Part shown: in pieces, positions 16,301 through 25,281 of the stretch
Position numbering within the stretch: the first letter of the stretch is position 1
How the letters are laid out: every line of letters begins with the position of its first letter
Assembly (NCBI RefSeq): GCF_017908035.1
Contig: NZ_JAEQMU010000002.1
Location: 434,001 to 498,000, forward strand
Direction of reading: 5' to 3'
From: Sphingobacterium tabacisoli
Lineage (GTDB): Bacteria > Bacteroidota > Bacteroidia > Sphingobacteriales > Sphingobacteriaceae
Length of the DNA stretch: 64,000 nt
Notes under the pieces: model-generated
What the model saw: the letters and a program-made list of their open reading frames with translations, nothing else
The model's database searches: none
Told to the model about the DNA's origin: nothing
Program-made: the position numbers and the translations under genes

Positions 16301-17605
16301 TTATTTAAGCTGTATTTTTACAAATCCCGTTAGTGTTCCACCTTCTTTTACTTCAAACGATTTCGTAGCGGTATTGGTAGCGTAGTTATACTCGTAGTAC
16401 GCATTTGCTCCTGAAGAAACAGCACCTCTTAATAATACTTTATTATCAACCTCTACCACAGCTAGGGCCGCACCAGGATTGATTCCAGTTGGTATACCTT
16501 CAATCTCTTTAAAGGATTTTTTAGTGACATCTACGACGTGGAATTTCCAGATGTCTTTGCTGTTTATATTTCCAGTTGGCCCTCCAGTTAACGGATCTGT
16601 ATTTAAGACGAGAATTAGCTGGCCGTTTTTAGCATGCACCCCCACAAACTTGCCATCATCTGCTGCTCTGAAATCGGAGAAGCGCAGTGTCCAGTCTTTG
16701 TCAATATCGGTTTCGTTGGCTTTTATACGGACTATTTTGGATTTTCCTCCAAGTCCCTGTGCATGCGTTCCCTGGGTTACGATATAAAGGTCCCCATTGG
16801 TGTCAAAATCGTACATCGGATTATCGTTGATATAGGCAATACCTCCTGTGTTTTCTATTTTTATGGTTTTTTCGTGTTTGCCCGTAGCTATATCTATGAC
16901 CGCTATGTAGACGTCAGGAAAATAGTCGTCAAAAAATCCAGCTTGAGTCGTATTCAGTTTGCCATAGGTGATGTTCGCAAATAACTTGCCTCCTTTTATG
17001 GCAAGAAACTTTTGGCCTATGGATTTAAATTTGATGCCATTGACATCACTTTCTTTGATGTTTGCATTCACCACTTGAGCAAGGTCTATGGAACCTGTAT
17101 TTCTCATTTCAGCAGGGCTGAATTTTTGGATATTCAGAGGTTCTGCAGCATCCCAATAAAAACCAGATGTTTCATTTTGTATTACAAAATTTCCCGTTCC
17201 ATTATATTTAGCGGCTTCGGTTTGGTTTTTGGAAGAAATGAATTTCCCTACAGTAACTTTTCCGTTAGGAGCAATTTCAATTTTTTCGATACCTTGAGCG
17301 GCATCACTGCTACGCACCATTTTAAAGATCCAGTTGCCGTAGGGTCTCCAGCCTGCCATACCTTTGACGCCTTGTAGAGTCTTTTCTCCTGTAACATTGG
17401 AGATTGTCCCGCTCGGGTATTGATCAAATGCCGATATGTAGCCGCCACCATTGGGTTGGTTGCGATCACTGACCGTCATTACGACGTATTTAGATTGCGA
17501 TTGTTCTTCAGGGTCGGGATCAGAAGTTTTGTCGCTTTTACAGGCTCCAAAAAATAGAGTCGTTGACAATAGTCCTAATACAAAATTAAAACCGATCTTA
17601 TTCAT
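16301..17605 (-). CDS. DUF4374 lipoprotein associated with iron-type TonB receptor
   Basis: A predicted lipoprotein of 434 residues with lipobox FFGAC (Cys22). The body has repeating beta-strand segments resembling a propeller (YVVMTVSDRNQPNGGGYISAF, GDLYIVTQGTHAQG, GKFVGVHAKNGQLILVLN), as in DUF4374 proteins that Bacteroidota encode next to siderophore or haem TonB receptors. The receptor gene ends only 4 bases upstream on the same strand, so they form an operon. A role at the cell surface in capturing or handing over an iron ligand is likely, but not demonstrated for the family. Confidence 0.85.
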   Translation of the reverse strand: MNKIGFNFVLGLLSTTLFFGACKSDKTSDPDPEEQSQSKYVVMTVSDRNQPNGGGYISAFDQYPSGTISNVTGEKTLQGVKGMAGWRPYGNWIFKMVRSSDAAQGIEKIEIAPNGKVTVGKFISSKNQTEAAKYNGTGNFVIQNETSGFYWDAAEPLNIQKFSPAEMRNTGSIDLAQVVNANIKESDVNGIKFKSIGQKFLAIKGGKLFANITYGKLNTTQAGFFDDYFPDVYIAVIDIATGKHEKTIKIENTGGIAYINDNPMYDFDTNGDLYIVTQGTHAQGLGGKSKIVRIKANETDIDKDWTLRFSDFRAADDGKFVGVHAKNGQLILVLNTDPLTGGPTGNINSKDIWKFHVVDVTKKSFKEIEGIPTGINPGAALAVVEVDNKVLLRGAVSSGANAYYEYNYATNTATKSFEVKEGGTLTGFVKIQLK

Positions 17606-17609
17606 GATA

Positions 17610-20006
17610 TTAACTTTTAAATGATTTTATGTAATAATTTATTTTGACATGCACACTTCGTCCAGGTCGCTGTATTTTATAGTAATCGTATAATTTAGCA
17701 TCCATAAGATTTTTGACTTCGGCACTCAGTGACCATTTTGATGAAGGGAAGACGTAATTGAAGCCGACATTCATTAAACTCTGATCAGGAACTAAGTCTT
17801 TTGTGTCGACTTTGGAGCTACCTGTGAGCCCCAAAAAACCATCTGCTTCTTTGTCTTTCGGAATATGGACTAGATAAAACTCACGGATGAAGTTATAATG
17901 GATATAAGGTTTGATTGCATCATTTTTTGCAAATACATTTTGGAAATTAGCCTTCAAGCCAATATTGCTAAAAAAATAAGGGGTATTGGTAAGACGAGTA
18001 CCCTCGATCCATTTATACAATGGTACACCGATGTCAACCATACGGAGATCCTGCCAGGTTGCATTTCCCGTAATTTCAAAATGTTTAAACAATCTATAGG
18101 ACAGGTCTATATCAAAACCATAGCCTTGTATGCTGTCTAGATTCTTGTACTGTGAGAATGGCGTCTGTATAGGTGTCAAGAGTATCATCCCTTTGGTACG
18201 GCGGTAGAAGGTTCCTACTTCTGTCGCAAAGTTTTCTGTAGCGTAGCGATAACCTAAGTTGGCATTAAAACTCCGCTCTGGTTTGAGGTCAAAATTAGGA
18301 GCTCTGGTATCATTATCCCCAAACAATTCCTCTTGGAGGGGGAGGCGATTGGTAAGCTCGACAGAAGCTCTTAGGAAGCTCCTATTATTGATCTGATATT
18401 TGACTGCATTTCCAAATCCCCAACTCTGATCAGATACTGACTTATACTTATTTAAGTCAGTGTCGTTGCTTAGAAATGCATTGATTCCCTTTGATGTAAA
18501 AGAAAAATGTTTAATAAACAGTTGGTTTGTTAGTCTTTTGTTAAACCAATTGGATTCCCAAGATAAACCTAGTATTGATTTTTGATAGGTCGCCTCTTTG
18601 CTCAATACATCTATATCAGTTCCCGTGAAGCGGAACCCTAGGGGATCACTTCCCCGACGTGTATTACGATTGAGTATAAAGTTGGTATGAATCTGATGTT
18701 GCGGGGTGATATGGAAAGATAGTGCCGTTCTACTAATTATATTTTTATAATCTATGCTCGCTAAAGAAGGGTTTGGACTTTCTCCAACGGAGGTTCCTGG
18801 CGTAAATTTTCCATACCAGTCAAAAGTGCCTTTTACGGTGTCGGTTCTGTGGCGATTGGTGCTACTGTAGGAAACAAATTGGTCTAAGTCGATGCGGTTA
18901 TCCCAAAAGGATTTTTTATAACGGATAGAAGGGACGATCCCTTTGTTGTTGAGTTTGATTGCGCCATAGGGATTCGTCATTAATGCGGGATGCTGGGATT
19001 GTCTGTCTATTTGGTAAAGAGCTATGGACAAGCGTAATTCATCAGCCCATTTTTTGTTTTTAATACCAGCATAAGCTTCTGTAAAATAGTGTTTGTAAGC
19101 ATTATGGAAGAGTTTTACCCGCGCTGGTTTTAGATTTGCATTCTCGTCTACAGTCTCGATATCAACCTGGTAGTCGTTGTCAGAATAATTAACAAAAGCA
19201 TCTATGCCAGCAAACCAATTGTTCCGAAACTGTTGCTGTCCCGACAGATTGATTAGGTGGGTGTTAAATGAGCCTACCTCATAAGAAGCCTGAAATGTTT
19301 TTTTATGATTTTGGTTGGTCACTAGATTGACAGCTCCTCCCAGAGCATCGCCACCTAGATTTATGGGGACCACTCCTTTATAGATTTCGACATGTTCCAA
19401 TTGATTGATAGGAACATTGTTGATGCCATAGCCACCACCGAGGTATTCTAATGGGATTCCATCACGAAAATATTGCACTGCATTTCCTTGGAAGCCGTTT
19501 ATAGATACATCCACTTGATTGCCGACTCCGCCACTTTGTCTAATTCGTATGCCCGGTGCCCTGTTCATTATTTCTGCCAGTGAAGTCGGTTGTTCGGCAG
19601 CAGCTTTTGTATCTATTACAATACTCCGTATAGGTTCTTCTCTAAGTTTTTGTATTTGTGTTTTTCCGCGAACCTCAACTTGGTCTATTGTATTTTCCTT
19701 AGGGTAGAGTATTATTTCTAGGAAGACTTTCTTAGCGTTATCCATATCTAGGGTATCCATATGAGGGACATATCCGATTGCAGATATTCGAATAATCTGT
19801 CTTCCTTTTATTGCTTTTGTGCTGTTGAAGGAACCATCCGAACGTGATAGGATAGTCTGATCAGCTATTTTTATAGTCGCCTCCGCAATAGGACGACCGT
19901 CCTGTTGTATAACACGACCTTGTATCCTATCATTTGATTGGGCGAAGAGTAAATTTGTTAAGCAGTATGAAAACAGCAAAAAAGCAAAGCTATAACTATA
20001 GCGCAT
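17610..20006 (-). CDS. TonB-dependent outer-membrane receptor, probably siderophore
   Basis: From the ATG at 20006 (good AGAAAAGA before it) the receptor has 798 residues. The order is signal peptide (about 1-23), carboxypeptidase-regulatory-like domain (about 28-110), TonB plug (about 115-230; IMNRAPGIRIRQSGGVGNQVDVSINGFQGNAV), then a barrel. An upstream in-frame ATG at 20039 would put the signal peptide 11 residues in. It lacks the SusC-type plug signature and has no SusD partner, so it fits iron-complex import better. Two AT-rich palindromes (20049-20073, 20085-20104) lie just upstream, consistent with iron control. The linked DUF4374 gene supports this. Confidence 0.92.
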   Translation of the reverse strand: MRYSYSFAFLLFSYCLTNLLFAQSNDRIQGRVIQQDGRPIAEATIKIADQTILSRSDGSFNSTKAIKGRQIIRISAIGYVPHMDTLDMDNAKKVFLEIILYPKENTIDQVEVRGKTQIQKLREEPIRSIVIDTKAAAEQPTSLAEIMNRAPGIRIRQSGGVGNQVDVSINGFQGNAVQYFRDGIPLEYLGGGYGINNVPINQLEHVEIYKGVVPINLGGDALGGAVNLVTNQNHKKTFQASYEVGSFNTHLINLSGQQQFRNNWFAGIDAFVNYSDNDYQVDIETVDENANLKPARVKLFHNAYKHYFTEAYAGIKNKKWADELRLSIALYQIDRQSQHPALMTNPYGAIKLNNKGIVPSIRYKKSFWDNRIDLDQFVSYSSTNRHRTDTVKGTFDWYGKFTPGTSVGESPNPSLASIDYKNIISRTALSFHITPQHQIHTNFILNRNTRRGSDPLGFRFTGTDIDVLSKEATYQKSILGLSWESNWFNKRLTNQLFIKHFSFTSKGINAFLSNDTDLNKYKSVSDQSWGFGNAVKYQINNRSFLRASVELTNRLPLQEELFGDNDTRAPNFDLKPERSFNANLGYRYATENFATEVGTFYRRTKGMILLTPIQTPFSQYKNLDSIQGYGFDIDLSYRLFKHFEITGNATWQDLRMVDIGVPLYKWIEGTRLTNTPYFFSNIGLKANFQNVFAKNDAIKPYIHYNFIREFYLVHIPKDKEADGFLGLTGSSKVDTKDLVPDQSLMNVGFNYVFPSSKWSLSAEVKNLMDAKLYDYYKIQRPGRSVHVKINYYIKSFKS

Positions 20007-20048
20007 ATCTTTTCTAGTAATAAATTGAAAACAGTGCAAATATAAGTC

Positions 20049-20104
20049 TTTATTTAGATTAAATGTAAATAAAGGAATTGTTATTTAGAATATTTCTATT
20101 CTAA
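20049..20104. promoter_or_regulatory. Paired Fur-like palindromes upstream of the TonB receptor
   Basis: TTTATTTA-N9-TAAATAAA (20049-20073) and TTAGAATA-TTTC-TATTCTAA (20085-20104) are perfect inverted repeats 45-100 bases from the receptor start. Related TTTAGA/TCTAAA palindromes precede the siderophore operon at 24049-24101, suggesting a shared iron-responsive repressor. Confidence 0.55.
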
Positions 20105-20237
20105 GAGGTGGGGGGAGAAAATTTGTATGTCTTTGATGGTTTAGGTATTTTAGGAAATAATAGAAGTAAAAGTGTATTACTGTTGGGATCTAATAGGGCG
20201 AGTAAGGAGGAATTGTTTTTTTTAAAAACTGTTAATT

Positions 20238-20693
20238 ATGCGGATTGGCTTTTTGTTTTCAAAAATTTTACTGGGTGTTTTACTGACTTTGTTTGTGAGT
20301 GGTGCCGTTGCGCGCCCTAAGCTTCCTTATTTGGTGGTATCTGATATGGATGTCGACAAAACGTTTGAGCATCTACAATCTTTTTTATTGGAAAAGGATT
20401 ATTTTATTCAATCTATAGATAGTCGACAAAGGTTTGTACAGATACGATTTATTTTGAAACCGAAAGCTTGGACAAAGCTGGACCGGCGCTATACCGTCAA
20501 TTTTTTTGTTCAAGTCAACGACGAAAAGAATAGTAAAATCAGGTTACAGATTAATAGGGAAGTTTTGCAATCAACAGGTAGAGCAAATGACAATTGGAGT
20601 TATTATTATAGGGATGAAGGGATGCTTAAAGCGGATGATAAACTCTACGACGAACTGATTATAGAACTCAAGCAGTACTATGATTCACTCTAA
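20238..20693 (+). CDS. Hypothetical secreted protein
   Basis: A protein of 151 residues with an N-terminal signal peptide (about 1-25, hydrophobic core LFSKILLGVLLTLFVSGA, no lipobox). The mature part is mixed alpha/beta: a DMDVDKTFEHLQSFLLEK helix, then strands with basic and aromatic residues, and a C-terminal helix (DKLYDELIIELKQYYDSL). I do not recognise the family; the helix-strand-strand pattern recalls small periplasmic domains such as those in BamC-like proteins, but this is weak. It is convergent with the lipoprotein gene at 20732. Confidence 0.62.
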   Translation: MRIGFLFSKILLGVLLTLFVSGAVARPKLPYLVVSDMDVDKTFEHLQSFLLEKDYFIQSIDSRQRFVQIRFILKPKAWTKLDRRYTVNFFVQVNDEKNSKIRLQINREVLQSTGRANDNWSYYYRDEGMLKADDKLYDELIIELKQYYDSL

Positions 20694-20713
20694 ATTGAGA
20701 ATTGTTTTATTCT

Positions 20714-20731
20714 ATACCTTGTGAAAGGTAT
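20714..20731. terminator. Small hairpin between convergent genes
   Basis: ATACCTT-GTGA-AAGGTAT, a 7-bp stem placed exactly between the 3' ends of the two small secreted-protein genes. Without a long T-run it is at best a weak terminator. Confidence 0.35.
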
Positions 20732-21232
20732 CTAGCGATGATTGCTAAAAGAATGCCTGCTGTATGTCCCCGGACTGGCATGATCTCCCTCCTTAAAATC
20801 AAAAGTTACGTAGTTTACTCCTGTTTGTTCCGTCAGGGTGAATGTAGCTAAGGCGATATAGGCCTGAGCTCCTGTGGATCCCATTTGCTGGGTCAGTACT
20901 TCGGAGTGTTCTATTTTCACTTTTATCGTATCTGCTCCTTGTCTTACAAGAGTTAAAGTGACTTTTCCTTGGTATGTTTTATTGATTATGTTTATAGCTT
21001 CTGTTGCGGTAAGGGTATTACTGCGATTGGAGTCAAGTCGAATTAAAGTATCAGCATTGTAATCATAGCTCCATATGGGGGAATCATCGACAGGGAGGCT
21101 ATCCGTATTTGAATAGGACTCATTTTTTTGTTCTGATTTTCGGTCTGAAGTGTTTTGATTAGGATTGTTACAAGCTAAAAATAACATACATGACAGTATG
21201 TAAGCTATTTTTGATAAAGCGGGATATTGCAT
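20732..21232 (-). CDS. Hypothetical lipoprotein
   Basis: A protein of 166 residues with a clear lipoprotein signal (LSCMLFLACN). A polar, Ser/Asn/Asp-rich linker (about 25-60) leads to a C-terminal domain (about 75-160: TATEAINIINKTYQGKVTLTL, then STGAQAYIALATFTLTEQTG) with alternating strands. No family recognised with confidence. It stands alone between a convergent small gene and the divergent sensor kinase. Confidence 0.6.
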   Translation of the reverse strand: MQYPALSKIAYILSCMLFLACNNPNQNTSDRKSEQKNESYSNTDSLPVDDSPIWSYDYNADTLIRLDSNRSNTLTATEAINIINKTYQGKVTLTLVRQGADTIKVKIEHSEVLTQQMGSTGAQAYIALATFTLTEQTGVNYVTFDFKEGDHASPGTYSRHSFSNHR

Positions 21233-21430
21233 GATTATTTTTTTGATAGTTACTCGTCATTAATAACGAGGTAAGCATGCTTAAAGGTATATAAAAATAA
21301 AATGAATTTACTTTTTATAAGGTTTGCGAAAAAGTTGTTACTGCAAAAATAAAAAATTTCGTGTATATTGTTGTGCAGACATTGTGTCGCATAAGGATAG
21401 ATGTGTGTATGCTTTTAAACCAATCTTTTT

Positions 21431-23488
21431 ATGGGAATGATATTATCCGATGCCGTACTTCTTGATATTTTGAGCTATTCCTCTTCTGAAGCTGTTGCTG
21501 TCTACGACAATGATGATCTACGAGTTCGATTTGTTAATAAAAAGATGTTGTCTTATTGGGGAAGGAAGGAGTCTTCTGTAGGACGGGGTTTATACGTTGA
21601 AAACGAGGTTGTTATCAGTGCGTCGTTTGTTCGGAAGGCCAAGGAGGTCTGGAGAACAGGATTGCCTTTTATTGGCAGTGATATGCCTATGGAGGTTTAT
21701 CTAGGTGGGAAAGTGGAAACCTGCTATTTTGATATGGAATTAAGGCCATTCTTGGATACAGCAGGTAATACTTATGCATTGTTGCACTGTGGTACGATAA
21801 GTGCCGCGGTGAAAAGGGAAGGGAAGGGCAATGGGGAGATCGAGAAGCGGGTTTTAGAAGATCTTTTCGATACCACGACAGATGTAGCTCGACTGACTCA
21901 AGCTAATATTGAGACTATTAGGTCTTTGTTTGCTAACTATGAGGATGAAGTTCAACTGAAAGAAATGGCTAAATCCATTTTGTCGAGAATAATCGTGCGT
22001 GAAGAGCAGCTGGATATGGCGTTAAAGGCGGCTAATTTTGGCACTTGGACTTTATATTTTGATAGCAATAGGTTGCATTGGGATGAGATTACACAATCGC
22101 TTCTTGGCTTTGAAGGTGTAGAAAGTTTGGATGTGTCTGTCGCTATGGAGGCTGTAGTCCCAAATGATCGAAAGTCTATTGCAGATATTATTGAAAATGC
22201 AAAACGTCCGGGCAACGGAGGGGAATATGAGATTTTATTTCGTGTGAATAAGGTGAAAGCTAGCCCTATGCGGTGGATCAACAGTAAGGGGAAAGTGTTC
22301 TTTGATCAAAATGGAATTCCTTTGTGGCTGATAGGTGTATCTCGGGATGTGACGGATAGTATGCTCCAACAGGAGCAAATTACAACCTATCATCATATAA
22401 TTGCTCAGAAGGAAAAAGAACTTCGTATGGTGATTGATGCGGCGGGAATAGGTACATTCAGCATTTCTAAAAACATGGATGAGATTTGGTTCAATGAACA
22501 TGCCCAAAAGCAATTTGGATTTGAATTGGGATCTTCTTTAGGTTTTAAACAATTTCTGTCCTGCTTTTCGGATAAATACCGTAAACCGTTGCATGAAGCA
22601 TTTTTTCAACTGGTTTCGAATAATGTACCTATGGATATGCTGTGTGAGATTGAAAATGTGGAAACTAAGGCTGGTATATGGATACGGCTTGTGGCTATAC
22701 AGTATCTTGATGCAAAACAGACCTATATACAGGGGATTCTGATTGATTTGACACAGGCGAAAGAAGAGATGCAACGTAAGCTGGACTTTATTAGTATTGC
22801 TAGTCATGAACTTAAAACTCCGTTGACAACTATTTTAACATTTTTACAGCTCTTGTCGAAACGATACCATCAATTTGAGGAATCAAAGAAAATTGAGATG
22901 CTGGGCCAGGCGTTGGATCAGGGAGGGCGTATGAAAAATCTTATTGAGGGCTTTTTGAATGTCTCCAAACTTCAGAACGGACAATTGGAACTGGATAAAT
23001 CTGTATTTAATTTTTGTGATCTAATGGAAAAGATTAAGGCGATGTATGAGGTTATTCAACCTAATAATAAGCTTTATTTTAATACCTCCAGCTGTTTTCT
23101 GGTGAATGCCGATATGCACAAAGTGGAGGGAGTAATTCTTAATTTTATCAATAATGCGATCAAGTATACTCCTGTGGAGAGTTCGGTGTATGTGACCACA
23201 TTTATTGAAGGAGCACAGTGTGGTATTACTGTAACGGATCAGGGGTTAGGTATACCTATTAAGGACCAACCTTATATATTTGATAAGTTTTATCGAGTGA
23301 ATCAAAAAGGAGGGGAACGGATTCAGGGTTTTGGGATTGGCTTATATATATCTGCAGAAATCGTCAAACAGCATGGTGGACAAATTGGCCTTAGAAGTAC
23401 CTACGGCAAAGGTGCTGAATTCTGGTTTTCACTGCCTGTGCACCGCGTAATAGACAAAATATCGTATGATGTGGGAGATGTAAACTAA
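21431..23488 (+). CDS. PAS-domain sensor histidine kinase, orphan
   Basis: A protein of 685 residues with no transmembrane helices evident, so probably cytoplasmic. Three PAS-like regions precede the kinase (about 15-135, 190-310 with GTWTLYF and PMRWINSKGKVFFDQNG, and 325-435 with GIGTFSISKNMDEIWFNEHA). The HisKA phospho-acceptor box is IASHELKTPLTT near residue 456. The ATPase domain shows N (FINNAIKYTP), G1 (VTDQGLGIP), F (IFDKFYRV) and G2 (GFGIGLYIS) boxes. No response regulator is adjacent. The signal is unknown. Confidence 0.93.
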   Translation: MGMILSDAVLLDILSYSSSEAVAVYDNDDLRVRFVNKKMLSYWGRKESSVGRGLYVENEVVISASFVRKAKEVWRTGLPFIGSDMPMEVYLGGKVETCYFDMELRPFLDTAGNTYALLHCGTISAAVKREGKGNGEIEKRVLEDLFDTTTDVARLTQANIETIRSLFANYEDEVQLKEMAKSILSRIIVREEQLDMALKAANFGTWTLYFDSNRLHWDEITQSLLGFEGVESLDVSVAMEAVVPNDRKSIADIIENAKRPGNGGEYEILFRVNKVKASPMRWINSKGKVFFDQNGIPLWLIGVSRDVTDSMLQQEQITTYHHIIAQKEKELRMVIDAAGIGTFSISKNMDEIWFNEHAQKQFGFELGSSLGFKQFLSCFSDKYRKPLHEAFFQLVSNNVPMDMLCEIENVETKAGIWIRLVAIQYLDAKQTYIQGILIDLTQAKEEMQRKLDFISIASHELKTPLTTILTFLQLLSKRYHQFEESKKIEMLGQALDQGGRMKNLIEGFLNVSKLQNGQLELDKSVFNFCDLMEKIKAMYEVIQPNNKLYFNTSSCFLVNADMHKVEGVILNFINNAIKYTPVESSVYVTTFIEGAQCGITVTDQGLGIPIKDQPYIFDKFYRVNQKGGERIQGFGIGLYISAEIVKQHGGQIGLRSTYGKGAEFWFSLPVHRVIDKISYDVGDVN

Positions 23489-23500
23489 AATAGAAAAAAA

Positions 23501-23536
23501 GGGAGCTTCGGTGGTTTTGTGAAGCTCCCTTTTTTT
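23501..23536. terminator. Intrinsic terminator after the histidine kinase
   Basis: Stem GGGAGCTTC (23501-23509) with GAAGCTCCC (23521-23529), followed by a run of T on the plus strand and preceded by a run of A, so it can work for both convergent genes. Confidence 0.88.
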
Positions 23537-23922
23537 TATTCCAACCGTTTTAGACGGAATAACAACTGCTGAATGGTTTCTTGAGCATCATCTATTATGG
23601 ATTGGGAGAAGGTTTCTGGAAACAGAGATTCTCTCGTGCTCTCGATATGTGCATAATATTGCTCGATGTGCTTGATATGATCTGTTGGACGCTTGGTTTC
23701 TGGTATGATTATATCCAGTGTTCCCTTTAAAGCAAATGTGGTTTCCACCAATCTATCTGTAATATCTATAAGAGAATCAATAGCCTGGTCTAGGGATATA
23801 TGTGTTTCATAGCTCCCTTTGCCGGTAATCGACCAATGGATTAATTTTAGCGAATTGCGGAATGCAACTAGTTCTGCTAGGAAATTAGCTACTTCTTTGT
23901 TGTTTGATTTTGTACTTGCCAT
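23536..23922 (-). CDS. Small Dps/ferritin-like helical protein (DUF5856-like)
   Basis: A protein of 128 residues, all helical. The segment FRNSLKLIHWSITGKGSYETHISLDQAIDSLIDITDRLVE resembles the first helices of Dps and related ferritin-like domains (HW...SY..H.A...L...D..VE). At this length it matches the small DUF5856 group more than true Dps (about 160 residues). Whether a metal site is retained is unclear; I see the histidines and acidic residues but not a complete ferroxidase set. Confidence 0.6.
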   Translation of the reverse strand: MASTKSNNKEVANFLAELVAFRNSLKLIHWSITGKGSYETHISLDQAIDSLIDITDRLVETTFALKGTLDIIIPETKRPTDHIKHIEQYYAHIESTRESLFPETFSQSIIDDAQETIQQLLFRLKRLE

Positions 23923-24048
23923 TTTTTACGTGTTTTATACTTAATTGAACTAAAAGATTGTGTACGGAGAACAGGCAAAACTATTTTTTGTTTTTTAAAG
24001 GAGAACTATCTTTCTATTATGTCTGTTTTTTTTGATAAAAAACCTAGT

Positions 24049-24101
24049 TATTTAGAATCATTTTAAATATATCTTGCATTTTATTTAGAACTTATCTAAA
24101 T
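24049..24101. promoter_or_regulatory. Paired Fur-like palindromes upstream of the siderophore operon
   Basis: A 21-base near-perfect palindrome TATTTAGAAT-C-ATTTTAAATA (24049-24069) and ATTTAGA-N5-TCTAAAT (24083-24101) lie within 65 bases of the esterase start. Both resemble the sites before the TonB receptor at 20049-20104. Iron-dependent repression of the seven-gene operon is the natural inference. Confidence 0.6.
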
Positions 24102-24111
24102 TAGCGGCGCT

Positions 24112-25281
24112 ATGTCTAAGAAGATGCATAAAATATATGTCCATATTGATAATAATTGCTCCAGCTTTATCGGTGAGGCATTGTATCTGGTCGGAACTTT
24201 TAATAATTGGTCCCCTGATCATCTTTATGTCGGTGAGATACCTGAGAAGGGTAAATCTATAACTGTTGTACTCCCTGAAGTAAAAGAAGGAGACTTGGAG
24301 TTGAAAATGAGTCGAGGCAGTTGGGAAAGTCTTTCTACTTCGGGAGGAGGAAGATTAGAAGGAGCTCATATGACAACTGTTAGCGCTGATTCGGAGGTGT
24401 TTTTGACGATTGAAAGTTGGCGGGATCTCTTCCCAAAGTCTACGGCGAGTAAACAGGTACATGTATTGGCTGAAGATTTTTACTTTCCGAAATTGAACGT
24501 TTATAAGAAAGTCTGGATATATCTTCCTCAAAACTATTTAAAGGATGATAGGCACTATCCAGTGATTTATATGCACGACGGACAGCATCTATTTGATGAG
24601 GCGACATCAACAGGAAGGGCTGGACCTATAGAGTGGATGGTAGACGAAACAATAGACGGTGCTATTACGCCTTCTATTGTTGTAGCAGTAGCTCACGATC
24701 AAGATTATGAAGTGAGGAAGGAGGAGTATATGGTGCATGCGGGGGAGGAGCTATCGACTGCTAAGGGATGGTGGTATCTTGATGACCTCGTCCATCGCCT
24801 CAAGCCTTATGTGGATCGGCAGTATAGAACACTTATGGACCCTTTAAACACGGCTTTGGTAGGGAGTTCCTTAGGGGGACTTGTTTCTATCTATGCTGGT
24901 CTGAAGTATCCGCAAGTCTTTGGCGTCATAGGTGCTTTTTCACCATCTATATGGATGGATGAGGAGAATCTTTATGCTTATGCCAGTAAGGAGTTGTTTA
25001 GTGGAGAGGATAAGTATAGGGGGCAAGAACTGTACTTCTACGTTGGTGGTAGAGAAATAAAACGACGTGTAGGAGCGAATGAGGTTAATATGGGCGAGGA
25101 TCTAGCACGTTATCACATCTGGTTGGAACAACATTATAAGGGGAAATTAAGTCTGGCTATAAATTCTGAGGGAAAACATGGCGCAATATATTGGCAAAGT
25201 GCGTTTCGGAGATTCTATACCCATTGGGAAAATAAAATAAATTCTTTCAAGCATAAAAACATACAATATGAATGTAAGTAA
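24112..25281 (+). CDS. Enterochelin-esterase-like alpha/beta hydrolase
   Basis: A protein of 389 residues. An N-terminal E-set/CBM48-like domain (about 5-105, LYLVGTFNNWSPDH) precedes an esterase domain (about 115-380) with YPVIYMHDGQHLF, nucleophile Ser253 in GSSLGG and a C-terminal histidine in GKHGAIYW. This is the layout of Fes/IroD-type ferric-siderophore esterases. No signal peptide is present, so it would act in the cytoplasm, releasing iron from imported siderophore. It begins the operon with YncE, two permeases, ATPase, binding protein and reductase-like SIP, and overlaps yncE by 14 bases. Confidence 0.86.
   Translation: MSKKMHKIYVHIDNNCSSFIGEALYLVGTFNNWSPDHLYVGEIPEKGKSITVVLPEVKEGDLELKMSRGSWESLSTSGGGRLEGAHMTTVSADSEVFLTIESWRDLFPKSTASKQVHVLAEDFYFPKLNVYKKVWIYLPQNYLKDDRHYPVIYMHDGQHLFDEATSTGRAGPIEWMVDETIDGAITPSIVVAVAHDQDYEVRKEEYMVHAGEELSTAKGWWYLDDLVHRLKPYVDRQYRTLMDPLNTALVGSSLGGLVSIYAGLKYPQVFGVIGAFSPSIWMDEENLYAYASKELFSGEDKYRGQELYFYVGGREIKRRVGANEVNMGEDLARYHIWLEQHYKGKLSLAINSEGKHGAIYWQSAFRRFYTHWENKINSFKHKNIQYECK

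Noticed and set aside
20108..20320. 70-codon plus-strand frame overlapping the secreted protein gene
   Set aside because: The frame beginning at 20238 has a clear signal peptide and runs much further; the other is its shadow.
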